From an uncultured Alphaproteobacteria bacterium (GTDB lineage Bacteria > Pseudomonadota > Alphaproteobacteria > RF32 > CAG-239), in NCBI GenBank assembly GCA_944391335.1, contig CALXTF010000003.1:1-64000 (forward strand): a DNA stretch of 64,000 nt, in the 5' to 3' direction. Shown in pieces: positions 47,044-55,703 of the stretch; position 1 is the stretch's first letter, and every line of letters begins with the position of its first letter. Made by a program: the position numbers and the translations under genes. Under the pieces are notes generated by a model. That model saw only the letters and a list, made by a program, of their open reading frames with translations, was not told the DNA's origin and did no database searches.

Positions 47044-48036
47044 ATGAATATTGATGATACGATAAAATTAATCAAAAATATGTCAAAAGAAGAAAAAGAT
47101 GTTTTCTTCTCTCAAGAAGCTCAAAAAGCTGATTTTAAAGGTCAGACTGTCGGACAAAAATTATATGGTTTAATTTCTTCTTATATAGATGTGAAATATC
47201 CTTTTGATAATAAACTTACTTTAATAAAAGAAATGGAAAAACATAAGATATTATTAGAAAACAAATTATCATCAGTCGTCGGCTCCGATTATCTTAAAAC
47301 ATATCTTCATGGTTTGCAGGTTTTAAAAGAAATACGATCACAACAAATTTTGAAAAATACTCAGCATTTATATCATTTTTCACAATCTACTCCTGAGGAA
47401 ATAGGAGAATATTTGACACCAATGATACAAGAAAAAGGAAACGCTTTTGGGGAAAATGTCGAAGAAAAATTATGCTAGGCAGCAACAAATAAAACATCAC
47501 TTTATATTCTAAAGCCTGCTTCTAATAAAGCAGAAACGTATAAAAATTTCGCAGTTTATATGGATCAGCCATGTGCGGTTATAAGTGGTATTGAATTTTC
47601 AAATTATATAAAAAATTTAAAGCCATCATATCGTTATGAGGTGGATAAAGATGGCTTTGCTCCGGTTGTTAGACTCGATGGTAATTTTTCTAATGAATAC
47701 GAAGCAAAAACTAAAGTGAAAATTATTAATTATGATGGTCCATTTACAATAGAAGATGTATATGAAAAATGGAAATTACCAATATACTATATTCCTCATA
47801 AGAAAGATAAAAATTTTCTTAAAAATCTTTATTCTCAATATATGAAAGAAGGAATGTCTCGATATGAAGCTTTAGAAAAGGTTAGTTCCGAGTTTCCTGA
47901 TAAAATGAAAAATCTCAATACAGATGATGAATTACAAAAAATTATTAAAGAAAACTCAAAAAAAACAGAAAAAATTGATCAATAGATGATTGATGATAAT
48001 ATTAAGAATATTATAAATGCTCGTGGATCTTATTAA
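47044..48036 (+). pseudogene. Unknown ORF interrupted by in-frame TAG codons
   Basis: The frame is open from ATG 47044 to TAA 48034-48036 except for TAG at 47476-47478 and TAG at 47983-47985. The halves (144 and 168 sense codons between stops) read as one continuous hydrophilic, Lys-rich protein across the first TAG (EEKLC-stop-AATNKTSLYILK). After the second TAG, 16 more codons follow. No family is recognised. Most likely a gene disrupted by a nonsense mutation; the second TAG may be the original stop. Programmed readthrough is the alternative. Host genes such as the UXS gene (8884-8886) and the glycosylase gene use TAG as a normal stop. Confidence 0.65.
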
Positions 48037-48272
48037 AAAATCCTATATGTAAAAAATCATAATTTTTTCATTATCAAATCATTGTTCTAAAAAAATTAAA
48101 AGCTCCTATCTTCTTTGAGAACATCTTGTCTTCAAAATAAGTTTTTGAATTTTTAAAAAAGAAAGTGTATCAAATTAAATTAACCTGTTAATTTTCTTAT
48201 TCAACACAAAAAATACTTCATTAAAATAATATTATTTTAATGCGTTTTAACTCTTAATAAAAATTGTTTAAA

Positions 48273-48749
48273 CTACTTTTTGTTTGGTTTTACATACGCA
48301 ATTGCCGCGTGTTCTTCACAATATGTTTGACCGACTCGCACTTTCTTACCGCAAAAACTAAAATTCTCATCCTTAGGATCACCTAATGGCCAACGACATG
48401 TGTGATTATCTAAATCCGTTAATTGGATAATCCCCTTCTTCTTAAAATTTTCTACCGGTTTAATATCTATTTTTTCCTCTGTGTCGATAGATGGACAAAT
48501 GCTCTCTTTTGTATCTTCAATATCTTTCTCTTTTTTAATAGGTAATTTCTCTAAAACCTCTTGGTCTTTGGAAATTAAAGTATCCTCTTTCTTCTTGATC
48601 GGTGACGGACGAGCATCCAGTTGAAGACGATGGACTTTGCCAACAATCGAATTCTTTGAAACACCAAGCCTCTTCCCAATCTCTCCGGTTGTTAAACCTT
48701 GTTTCCACATAATCTTAAGATCTTCAACCATTTTTTCCGTCCATGCCAT
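48273..48749 (-). CDS. gcrA: GcrA cell-cycle regulator
   Basis: 158 residues. The N-terminal DNA-binding helix-turn-helix (about 1-45, MAWTEKMVEDLKIMWKQGLTTGEIGKRLGVSKNSIVGKVHRL) is the diagnostic GcrA signature. A charged linker (about 48-105) leads to the C-terminal region (about 112-150, CRWPLGDP and FCGKKVRVGQTYCEEHAAIAY) that contacts sigma-70. In Caulobacter GcrA activates promoters carrying CcrM-methylated GANTC. Its presence anchors the window to the Alphaproteobacteria. Monocistronic. Confidence 0.96.
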   Translation of the reverse strand: MAWTEKMVEDLKIMWKQGLTTGEIGKRLGVSKNSIVGKVHRLQLDARPSPIKKKEDTLISKDQEVLEKLPIKKEKDIEDTKESICPSIDTEEKIDIKPVENFKKKGIIQLTDLDNHTCRWPLGDPKDENFSFCGKKVRVGQTYCEEHAAIAYVKPNKK

Positions 48750-48894
48750 GCCTTAATTCTCCCTATAAAAAATTATTGATTGTATACTAAATCAATATTT
48801 TTACCAAGTCTAGTATTTTCTTTATATCTTGAAATCTTATTCTTTTCATTGTAAATTTATTGTAATAGAAAATTTAAGGGATGTATTTAATTTT

Positions 48895-50136
48895 ATGCGT
48901 AATTTTATAATTATATTGTCTTATTTGATTTTAATCCTTGCTTCTCCGTCTGTTGAGGCAATCTCACCGGCAGATTATGAAAACCGCTTTAAAATCGATA
49001 TGAATGCTAATATCCCTCCCATAAATGATTTACGCGTTAAATTCGCTCCACCACCTGTCTATGATCGTAAATTCGACTATTTCTGGAATATCGGTACAAC
49101 TTTCGATAAAGAATTTGCTCAAACCATTAAAAATTACGGAAATCGTCAAACACGCTTAAAATGGGATTCTGAAGATATCCTCCTCGAACAAATCAAAAAT
49201 ACTCCGCCTGAATATTATCCTTATATTGGACCTTATCTTCACACCGTTCCTGGTATTTCTGAAAAAATACTCAATCTTCCCGGAATTAAAGAAACTAAAA
49301 ATCAATTCCCTCAACGTATCGCTCCTAAATTTGCCGATATTGAAAATTTAGAGTTTATGTCACCGGCCCTTTATTTCGTCTTAATGCCGGAAATTTGGCA
49401 GGAAACAAACCTTACTCATGAAAAAATCCGTTTCCAAACTTTGCCTCAAAAAAATCATTACGATACAGCATATATTGCAAATGTAATGAAGTGGGTGCCG
49501 CCGGAAAATTTTGCTCCGGATAAAAATATTCAAGAACCTTTGAAAAGTAAATTAAGAACCATTTCCCCAAACGCTTCTTCCCCTCTTACCTCTAAAGATG
49601 TTCAAGCTGTCGCCAGAAGCCTCGAAGCACTCTCTGATTATGGAAATAATATCTATAATAAAGCTAAAATTATAGAAGCAGGAAATCTCCTCGATAAATG
49701 GGAAAATTCACAAAATATCGGCACCTTCGTTCCTTATCTTAAAGACCTTGTCCATCCATGCCAAAGATTGGTGCAAAAACTTAAAATGCAAAATATGGAT
49801 AAGGAATTTGCTCAACTTATCGCCCCTCAAGGATTTAATCTCGAAGAATGGGCCTATACTTGCGATAAAACAATAAAAGCGTATCGCGTCTTGAAAATGT
49901 CTTCTCCTGAACTTATAACACTTCTCCTCTATAAAAAAAATGTTTATGAAAAGCAACTCAATCTCTATTCCGATAAAGTCGCCCCCAGCATCGCTGCAAC
50001 AATGCAAAGCGTGATCGAAATGTATAAAGCTCCTATTAATGATGTTTTAGAAGTCAAAAAAAATCAGGAAACTATAAAAAAAGCCTTTGAAAAAATTAAT
50101 TACCGAATCGTCTTTCAACCCATATATATAAAATAA
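48895..50136 (+). CDS. Unknown exported protein
   Basis: 413 residues from the ATG at 48895, which begins a clean signal peptide (MRNFIIILSYLILILASPSVEA); an in-frame TTG at 48829 would add 22 residues with no signal character. The mature part is Pro/Asn-rich at first, then largely helical (about 230-400), with two lone Cys (HPCQRL, YTCDKT). No recognised family. It precedes rpoZ but is separated from it by a clear promoter. Probable periplasmic protein. Confidence 0.72.
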   Translation: MRNFIIILSYLILILASPSVEAISPADYENRFKIDMNANIPPINDLRVKFAPPPVYDRKFDYFWNIGTTFDKEFAQTIKNYGNRQTRLKWDSEDILLEQIKNTPPEYYPYIGPYLHTVPGISEKILNLPGIKETKNQFPQRIAPKFADIENLEFMSPALYFVLMPEIWQETNLTHEKIRFQTLPQKNHYDTAYIANVMKWVPPENFAPDKNIQEPLKSKLRTISPNASSPLTSKDVQAVARSLEALSDYGNNIYNKAKIIEAGNLLDKWENSQNIGTFVPYLKDLVHPCQRLVQKLKMQNMDKEFAQLIAPQGFNLEEWAYTCDKTIKAYRVLKMSSPELITLLLYKKNVYEKQLNLYSDKVAPSIAATMQSVIEMYKAPINDVLEVKKNQETIKKAFEKINYRIVFQPIYIK

Positions 50137-50182
50137 TAATGCCTAAATACAAAATATTAGCTTATTGTAAATGAGATTTTTA

Positions 50183-50211
50183 TTGCAATCCGAAAATAAT
50201 AAGGATATAGT
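50183..50211 (+). promoter_or_regulatory. Promoter of rpoZ
   Basis: TTGCAA (50183-50188), 17-base spacer, TATAGT (50206-50211): a good sigma-70-type match, about 50 bases before the rpoZ ATG. It probably drives rpoZ and relA/spoT together. Confidence 0.65.
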
Positions 50212-50261
50212 CTGATAAAATCGTTTTAATATAACTTAACAATATAATAAAGGTAAAAAAA

Positions 50262-50759
50262 ATGGCTCGAGTTACAGTAGAAGATTGTATCGATAAAATC
50301 CCTAATCGTTATGAGTTGCTCATGATCGCAACTCAACGCGCAAAAGATATTTCCGCAGGCGCTCCAATTATGGTTTCTCGCGATAACGATAAAAATCCAG
50401 TGGTCGCTTTGCGCGAAATCGCCGAGGAAAAAGTCAATATTGAAGAACTACAAAAATCTTTGGTGCTTGGTTTGCAAAAGTATGTCGAAGTTGAAGAACC
50501 CGAAGATGAGGAAATCGAAATCCTCGCCGCTGAAAAAGAATTGGCAGGCCTCGATGAACAATTTAGTAATGTTATGCTCGATAGCGAAATGTCTAGCAAT
50601 ATGCAAATCCACGAAGATGACGATGCTCTGGATATGGATGTCGATGAAACCGTCGATGATGCCCTTGATGTCGATATTGACGCAGAAGGTGATGATTTGG
50701 GGTTTGATGATGATATAGATATGGATGACGATAATCTCGATGATTTCGATGAGGAGTAA
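50262..50759 (+). CDS. rpoZ: RNA polymerase omega subunit with long acidic tail
   Basis: 165 residues, longer than the usual ~90 or the ~120-130 of many alphaproteobacteria. The conserved core (about 1-65: MARVTVEDCIDKIPNRYELLMIATQRAKDIS, VVALREIAEEKV) binds beta-prime and aids polymerase assembly. From about 80 the sequence is strongly acidic, and the last 55 residues are mainly Asp with few interruptions. Acidic extensions are known in the class, but this one is long. Followed by relA/spoT after 20 bases, the conserved arrangement linking ppGpp to omega. Confidence 0.93.
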   Translation: MARVTVEDCIDKIPNRYELLMIATQRAKDISAGAPIMVSRDNDKNPVVALREIAEEKVNIEELQKSLVLGLQKYVEVEEPEDEEIEILAAEKELAGLDEQFSNVMLDSEMSSNMQIHEDDDALDMDVDETVDDALDVDIDAEGDDLGFDDDIDMDDDNLDDFDEE

Positions 50760-50779
50760 TCTAAAGGCGATATTAATCT

Positions 50780-52918
50780 ATGCTGCGTCAATATGAATTA
50801 GTTGATCTCGTTAAATCCTATGATCCGGATGCCGATGAAGATGCCTTAAACCGTGCTTATGTCTTCGCTATGAAAAAACACGGCGCGCAACTTCGCGCTT
50901 CCGGAGATCCTTATTATTCCCATCCTGTCGAAGTGGCCGGTATATTAACTCGTTTTAGACTTGATTCTGCCTCAGTAATCGCCGGTCTTTTGCATGATAC
51001 GGTCGAAGATACGGATACAACTGTTGAAGAAGTTCGCCGCCTCTTCGGTGATCAAGTCGCCTCTCTTGTCGATGGTCTAACTAAATTGGCTATGATTGAA
51101 CAAAAATCTGTTGATACTAAACAAGCCGAAAATTTCCGAAAATTGCTTTTGGCTATGTCTGAGGATATTCGTGTTCTGCTCATTAAATTGGCTGATCGTC
51201 TCCATAATATGAGAACACTTAATTTCTTGCCTCAGGAAAAAAGAACCAGAATCGCGCGCGAAACCTTGGATATCTACGCTCCTTTGGCTGAACGCATCGG
51301 TATGCAGGAAGTTAAAAGCGAATTGGAAGAACGAGCTTTTTGCGAACTCTATAAAGATGCTCATGATTCTATTATTACTCGACTTAATTTCTTGCGCGAA
51401 CAAGGAAGTAATTTAGTTCCTAAAATTATCGAAGCTTTGAAAAAAGATATGGATGATAATGGTGTTAAATGTCAGGTCACCGGACGTGAAAAAACACCAT
51501 ATTCCATTTGGCGTAAAATGCAACAGAAAAACGCTTCTTTCGAACAATTGTCCGATATTATGGCTTTCCGTATATGCGTCGATGATGTGGCAACCTGTTA
51601 TCAAGCTTTAGGAATTATTCACAGTAAATATCATATGGTTCCAAGACGCTTTAAAGATTATATATCGACACCTAAACCAAATGGTTATCAGTCAATTCAT
51701 ACCGGTGTTATCGGCCCGTATAATACTCGGATTGAGGTGCAAATCCGTACTTATGAAATGCATGAAATCGCCGAAAAAGGAATTGCTGCTCATTGGGCTT
51801 ATAAACAAGGGCAAAAAACCGAAGGTAAAAATTTCCGTTGGATACGCGAATTACTCGAAATTCTCGAAAGAGCCTCTAATCCAGAAGAATTTATGGAAAA
51901 TACAAAACTTGAAATGTATAATGATCAAGTCTTTTGTTTTACCCCTAAAGGTGATCTTATTGGTCTACCGGTTAATTCAACCCCTATTGATTTTGCTTAC
52001 GCTGTCCATTCAACAGTCGGAGATACATGCGTCGGTGCAAAAATTAACGGTGAAATTCGTCCGGTTCGAACAATCCTGCAAAACGGCGATCAAGTCGAAA
52101 TCTTGACCTCAAAAGCCCAACATCCTTCAACCGAATGGGAACGTTTCGTCGTTACCGGTAAGGCTAAAGCAGCTATTCGCCGTTATATCCGCGCTTCTAA
52201 ACGTGATCAATTCATCGTCCTTGGGCAAGAAATCCTCGAAAAAATGTTCAAAAACGAAGGACTGGAGTTTTCTGAAAAAGCATTGTTGCCGCTTCTCTCA
52301 CAATTCGAAGCCGAAACAATTAATGATGTTTATGCTAAAGTCGGTGAGGGGTTGATTACCGGATGGGATGTCATGAAAGCCGTCTATCCCGCATATAAAC
52401 AGTCAAAATTAGAAAAAGTCGTTAAAGCAATTAAAGTACCAACTTTCAAAAAAAATAAAAAGAAAAATACAGACCCCCTTAAAATTGAAGGACTTATCCC
52501 CGGTATGGCCATGCATTTCGCAGGTTGCTGCCATCCCTTGCCAGGTGATCCAATCGTGGGGATCGTTACAACAGGTAAAGGTGTCGCTGTTCATCGTGCA
52601 GATTGTAAAGCTTTAGAACGTTTCGCAAATGAACCGGAACGTTGGTTGGATATTACTTGGGGAAAAGGTGCGGAAGACCAAAAACATATCGGACGATTGA
52701 AACTCGTCCTTAGTAATGAACCAGGAAGCTTGGGAGAGGTCTCGAATTTAATGGCGCGTCATGAAGCTAATATTTCAAATCTAAATATCGTTTATCGAAC
52801 AGTCAGTTATTTCGAAATTATTGTCGATGTTGAAGTTAAAAATCTCGAGCATTTAAATGTAATCATCTCTGATCTTAAATCATCAAAAGTGGTTAGTTAT
52901 GTCGCTCGTTCCGCATAA
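50780..52918 (+). CDS. Bifunctional (p)ppGpp synthetase/hydrolase (RelA/SpoT homologue, Rsh)
   Basis: 712 residues. Makes and hydrolyses (p)ppGpp. The HD hydrolase domain (about 25-180) keeps His72-Asp73 in LLHDTVEDT, so hydrolysis is probably active. The synthetase domain (about 235-350) has RFKDYISTPKPNGYQSIHT. The TGS domain (about 385-445), a zinc-finger/helical region with CCHPLPGD and HRADCK, and a C-terminal ACT domain (about 640-712) complete the full-length architecture. The single Rsh of many alphaproteobacteria. Lies directly after rpoZ. Confidence 0.96.
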   Translation: MLRQYELVDLVKSYDPDADEDALNRAYVFAMKKHGAQLRASGDPYYSHPVEVAGILTRFRLDSASVIAGLLHDTVEDTDTTVEEVRRLFGDQVASLVDGLTKLAMIEQKSVDTKQAENFRKLLLAMSEDIRVLLIKLADRLHNMRTLNFLPQEKRTRIARETLDIYAPLAERIGMQEVKSELEERAFCELYKDAHDSIITRLNFLREQGSNLVPKIIEALKKDMDDNGVKCQVTGREKTPYSIWRKMQQKNASFEQLSDIMAFRICVDDVATCYQALGIIHSKYHMVPRRFKDYISTPKPNGYQSIHTGVIGPYNTRIEVQIRTYEMHEIAEKGIAAHWAYKQGQKTEGKNFRWIRELLEILERASNPEEFMENTKLEMYNDQVFCFTPKGDLIGLPVNSTPIDFAYAVHSTVGDTCVGAKINGEIRPVRTILQNGDQVEILTSKAQHPSTEWERFVVTGKAKAAIRRYIRASKRDQFIVLGQEILEKMFKNEGLEFSEKALLPLLSQFEAETINDVYAKVGEGLITGWDVMKAVYPAYKQSKLEKVVKAIKVPTFKKNKKKNTDPLKIEGLIPGMAMHFAGCCHPLPGDPIVGIVTTGKGVAVHRADCKALERFANEPERWLDITWGKGAEDQKHIGRLKLVLSNEPGSLGEVSNLMARHEANISNLNIVYRTVSYFEIIVDVEVKNLEHLNVIISDLKSSKVVSYVARSA

Positions 52919-52939
52919 AATAAATTATAAAGGATAAAA

Positions 52940-53338
52940 ATGATTGTCGGCTTGGGTATAGATATTTGTAATAGTGAAAGAATTCAAAAAACTTATGATC
53001 ATTTCGGCTTAAGGTTTATTCATCGCTGTTTCGGTCTTAATGAATTAAAAGAACTTAATTCAATTGAAAATAATAAGTCACGATTAATCGCTTCTCTGGC
53101 AAAAAGATTTGCCGCTAAGGAAGCTTTCGTTAAAGCCCTTGGTTCCGGATTTCGTCAGGGAATTATGTGGACAGATATTGAAGTTATTCATCATGCTAAT
53201 GGACAACCGGAATTGAAAGTATCCGGTCATTCTGCAGAAATACTCAGACAATTGGCTCCTCATTATCAATTGTGGGTTAGCTTAAGTGATGATAAATCAT
53301 TAGCTCAGGCCGTTGTAATTATTGAAAATAAAAATTAA
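52940..53338 (+). CDS. acpS: Holo-[acyl-carrier-protein] synthase
   Basis: 132 residues, standard. Transfers 4'-phosphopantetheine from CoA to ACP. The motifs GLGIDICNSERI (Mg-binding Asp8) and KRFAAKEAFVKALGSGF (Mg-binding Glu) are present, and WVSLSDDKSLAQA is the third region. Lies 21 bases after relA/spoT and upstream of lepB, as in many alphaproteobacteria (where pdxJ may intervene; absent here). GGATAAAA ribosome site. Confidence 0.96.
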   Translation: MIVGLGIDICNSERIQKTYDHFGLRFIHRCFGLNELKELNSIENNKSRLIASLAKRFAAKEAFVKALGSGFRQGIMWTDIEVIHHANGQPELKVSGHSAEILRQLAPHYQLWVSLSDDKSLAQAVVIIENKN

Positions 53339-53375
53339 ACTAATATAATGTGGTAAATGTATAGGGAGAATAAAT

Positions 53376-54107
53376 ATGGAAAAAGAAGAAAGCTTGTTAG
53401 AAACAATTAAAACAATAATATTAGCTGTGGTTATTGCCGTTTTAATAAGAAGTTTCTTATTTGAACCTTTCAAAATTCCCTCAAGTTCCATGTATCCCAA
53501 TCTTTATATCGGTGATTTCTTGTTCGTTTCAAAATATACTTACGGGTATTCACGTCATTCTTTTCCTTTTAGTTTTCCTCCCTTTTCCGGACGTATTTGG
53601 AGTGATAAACCTCAACGCGGTGATGTTGTCGTTTTTAAATTTCCAAAAGATAATCGAACCGATTTTATTAAACGTATCATAGGTCTACCCGGTGATAAAA
53701 TTAAATTGGAAAACGGACGCTTATACATTAACGGTAAAATGCTGCCAAGAGAAAAAGGAGAAGATTTCGTTTTGCGTAATTCTTTCGGACATGCCGAAAG
53801 ATATCATCGCTATAATGAGACTCTGCCAAACAATGTTAAACATGATATATTAGAAATTTCTGATGAGGAAATGGAAGATGATTTTGCCGAAGTTGTTATA
53901 CCAGAAGATAATTATTTCGTTATGGGGGATAATCGAGATCGTTCTGATGATAGTCGTGTAAGTGTTGGATTTGTCCCTTTTGAAAATTTAGTGGGAAAAG
54001 CCCGTTTTCTCTTCTTTTCATACGATCCTGACGAAGGTGCTTGGTATAAACCTTGGACTTGGGCAAAAAAAATCCGTTGGAGCAGGTTGTTTAACAAAAT
54101 AAATTAA
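53376..54107 (+). CDS. lepB: Signal peptidase I
   Basis: 243 residues. Cleaves Sec and Tat signal peptides on the periplasmic side of the inner membrane. One N-terminal transmembrane segment (about 10-28) precedes the nucleophile Ser38 (IPSSSMYP) and general-base Lys99 (DFIKRIIGLPGD). The box FVMGDNRDRSDDSR is conserved. The catalytic core follows after about 70 residues of substrate-binding insert. Begins 37 bases after acpS and is followed by rnc after 13 bases. Confidence 0.97.
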   Translation: MEKEESLLETIKTIILAVVIAVLIRSFLFEPFKIPSSSMYPNLYIGDFLFVSKYTYGYSRHSFPFSFPPFSGRIWSDKPQRGDVVVFKFPKDNRTDFIKRIIGLPGDKIKLENGRLYINGKMLPREKGEDFVLRNSFGHAERYHRYNETLPNNVKHDILEISDEEMEDDFAEVVIPEDNYFVMGDNRDRSDDSRVSVGFVPFENLVGKARFLFFSYDPDEGAWYKPWTWAKKIRWSRLFNKIN

Positions 54108-54120
54108 CACAGGAGCCTTA

Positions 54121-54780
54121 ATGCAAAAATTAGAAAATATATTGCAATACCATTTTGAAAATAAACATTTATTACATCAATCCTTAACACATTCCAGTAT
54201 AACTAACAGATTGTCTGAAAATTATGAACGATTGGAATTCTTAGGAGATCGCGTCTTAGGCGTTGCTGTCGCAGAATTGGTTTATCAAATGTTTCCAAAT
54301 GAACCGGAAGGAAGTTTGTCACAACGATTTATGGCTCTTGTCTGTAAAGAAACTGTCGCCGAAATGGCCTTAAAATTAGGTCTGGACGCCTATATAAACG
54401 CAGAAAGTTTAGATATTCATCATAATGATAATGTGTTGTGTGATGTTTGTGAAGCTGTGATTGGTGCAATTTATCTTGACGGAGGATGCAAAACAGCTGT
54501 TGATTTTGTTCAAAAAAATTGGCGCCCTTTACTGGATACTCATACAAATCCTCCTAAAGACGCTAAAACAAAATTACAGGAAATCGCCCATGAAAAAGGA
54601 TTATCTGCCCCTAAATATATTGAAATCAGTAAAGAAGGAGCTGAACATAATCCTGTTTTTCATGTGCAGGTGGAAATAAATGGAATTCAATCACAACAAG
54701 GAAGCGGACATAATAAAAAAACAGCAGAACAATCCGCTGCTGAAAACATGCTTAAATTATTGGGAGTAAAAAATGGATAA
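54121..54780 (+). CDS. rnc: Ribonuclease III
   Basis: 219 residues. Cleaves double-stranded RNA (rRNA precursors, regulatory duplexes). The RNase III domain (about 5-140) has the signature ERLEFLGDRVLG and the Asp/Glu metal site (DVCEAVIGAIYLDGG). A double-stranded RNA-binding domain fills about 150-217 (AKTKLQEIAHEKGLSAPKY, GSGHNKKTAEQSAAENML). Its end overlaps era by 8 bases, giving the conserved lepB-rnc-era coupling. Confidence 0.97.
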   Translation: MQKLENILQYHFENKHLLHQSLTHSSITNRLSENYERLEFLGDRVLGVAVAELVYQMFPNEPEGSLSQRFMALVCKETVAEMALKLGLDAYINAESLDIHHNDNVLCDVCEAVIGAIYLDGGCKTAVDFVQKNWRPLLDTHTNPPKDAKTKLQEIAHEKGLSAPKYIEISKEGAEHNPVFHVQVEINGIQSQQGSGHNKKTAEQSAAENMLKLLGVKNG

Positions 54781-55675
54781 TCAGATAAAACGTTGTGGTT
54801 TTGTTAGTTTAATCGGAGCTCCAAATGTCGGAAAATCAACAATTACAAATGATTTTGTCGGTTCAAAAGTATCTATCGTTTCTCCTAAAGCGCAAACAAC
54901 ACGAACTTTGATAAAAGGAATAGGTGTTTATGAAAACACACAAATTATTTTTTTAGATACTCCTGGTATTTTTAAACCTAAACGACGTTTTGATCGTTCA
55001 ATGGTCGCTTCTGCATGGAATGGAGCCGCAGATGGGGATATTCTGGTCTTGGTCGTTGATGCTCGGCGCGGCTTTGATAATGAAACAAAAGCTATTGTCG
55101 ATGAATTAAAACTTAAACAGCAAAAAATGGTTCTGTTGCTAAATAAAATTGATCTTGTTCATAAAGAAAAACTTTTGCCTCTTGCTGAAGAAATTAATCA
55201 AACAGCTCTTTTCTCCGAAACATTTATGGTTTCAGCGGCAACAGGGGAAAATATGAAGGATTTTTATCACTATCTGGCAGAAAATCTTCCTCAATCACCA
55301 TGGTATTATCCTGAAGAACAAATGTCTGACTTGCCGCTTAGATTATTGGCGGCAGAAGTCGTAAGAGAAAAGTTGTTTTTATATTTGCAAGAAGAAATCC
55401 CTTATTCTTTAACCGTCGAACCGGAACTATGGGAAAGACGTATAGATGGAAGTATTCGTACGGAAATAACAATATATGTCGAACGAGAGGGCCAAAAAAA
55501 AATTATTATCGGGCATAATGGGGAAATGATAAAAAAAATAGGACAAACAGCACGATTGGAATTAGAAAAAATGTTGGATGAAAGAATCCATTTGTTTCTA
55601 TTCGTTAAGGTACGGGAAAACTGGAGTGAAGATCCTGCTCGCTACCAGGATTGGGGATTAATTTATAATGTCTAA
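54773..55675 (+). CDS. era: GTPase Era
   Basis: 300 residues. GTP-binding protein needed for 16S rRNA processing and 30S assembly. G1 GAPNVGKST, G2 KAQTTR, G3 DTPG, G4 NKID and G5 SAA are all present in order, followed by a KH domain (about 215-285, with HNGEMIKKIGQTARLEL) that binds the 16S 3' end. Overlaps rnc. The usual downstream recO is replaced by a polysaccharide pyruvyl transferase gene 28 bases later. Confidence 0.98.
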   Translation: MDNQIKRCGFVSLIGAPNVGKSTITNDFVGSKVSIVSPKAQTTRTLIKGIGVYENTQIIFLDTPGIFKPKRRFDRSMVASAWNGAADGDILVLVVDARRGFDNETKAIVDELKLKQQKMVLLLNKIDLVHKEKLLPLAEEINQTALFSETFMVSAATGENMKDFYHYLAENLPQSPWYYPEEQMSDLPLRLLAAEVVREKLFLYLQEEIPYSLTVEPELWERRIDGSIRTEITIYVEREGQKKIIIGHNGEMIKKIGQTARLELEKMLDERIHLFLFVKVRENWSEDPARYQDWGLIYNV

Positions 55676-55703
55676 AAATCTTGTATGATATGGAACTAAA
55701 ATA

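Noticed and set aside
47044-48036. Genome-wide reassignment of TAG
   Set aside because: Clear host genes such as UXS (stop 8884-8886) and the unknown gene ending at 6027 use TAG as their stop.
50333-50791. - strand Ser-rich ORF of 152 codons
   Set aside because: Antisense shadow of the acidic tail of rpoZ; GAT/GAA codons read backwards as Ser-rich sequence.
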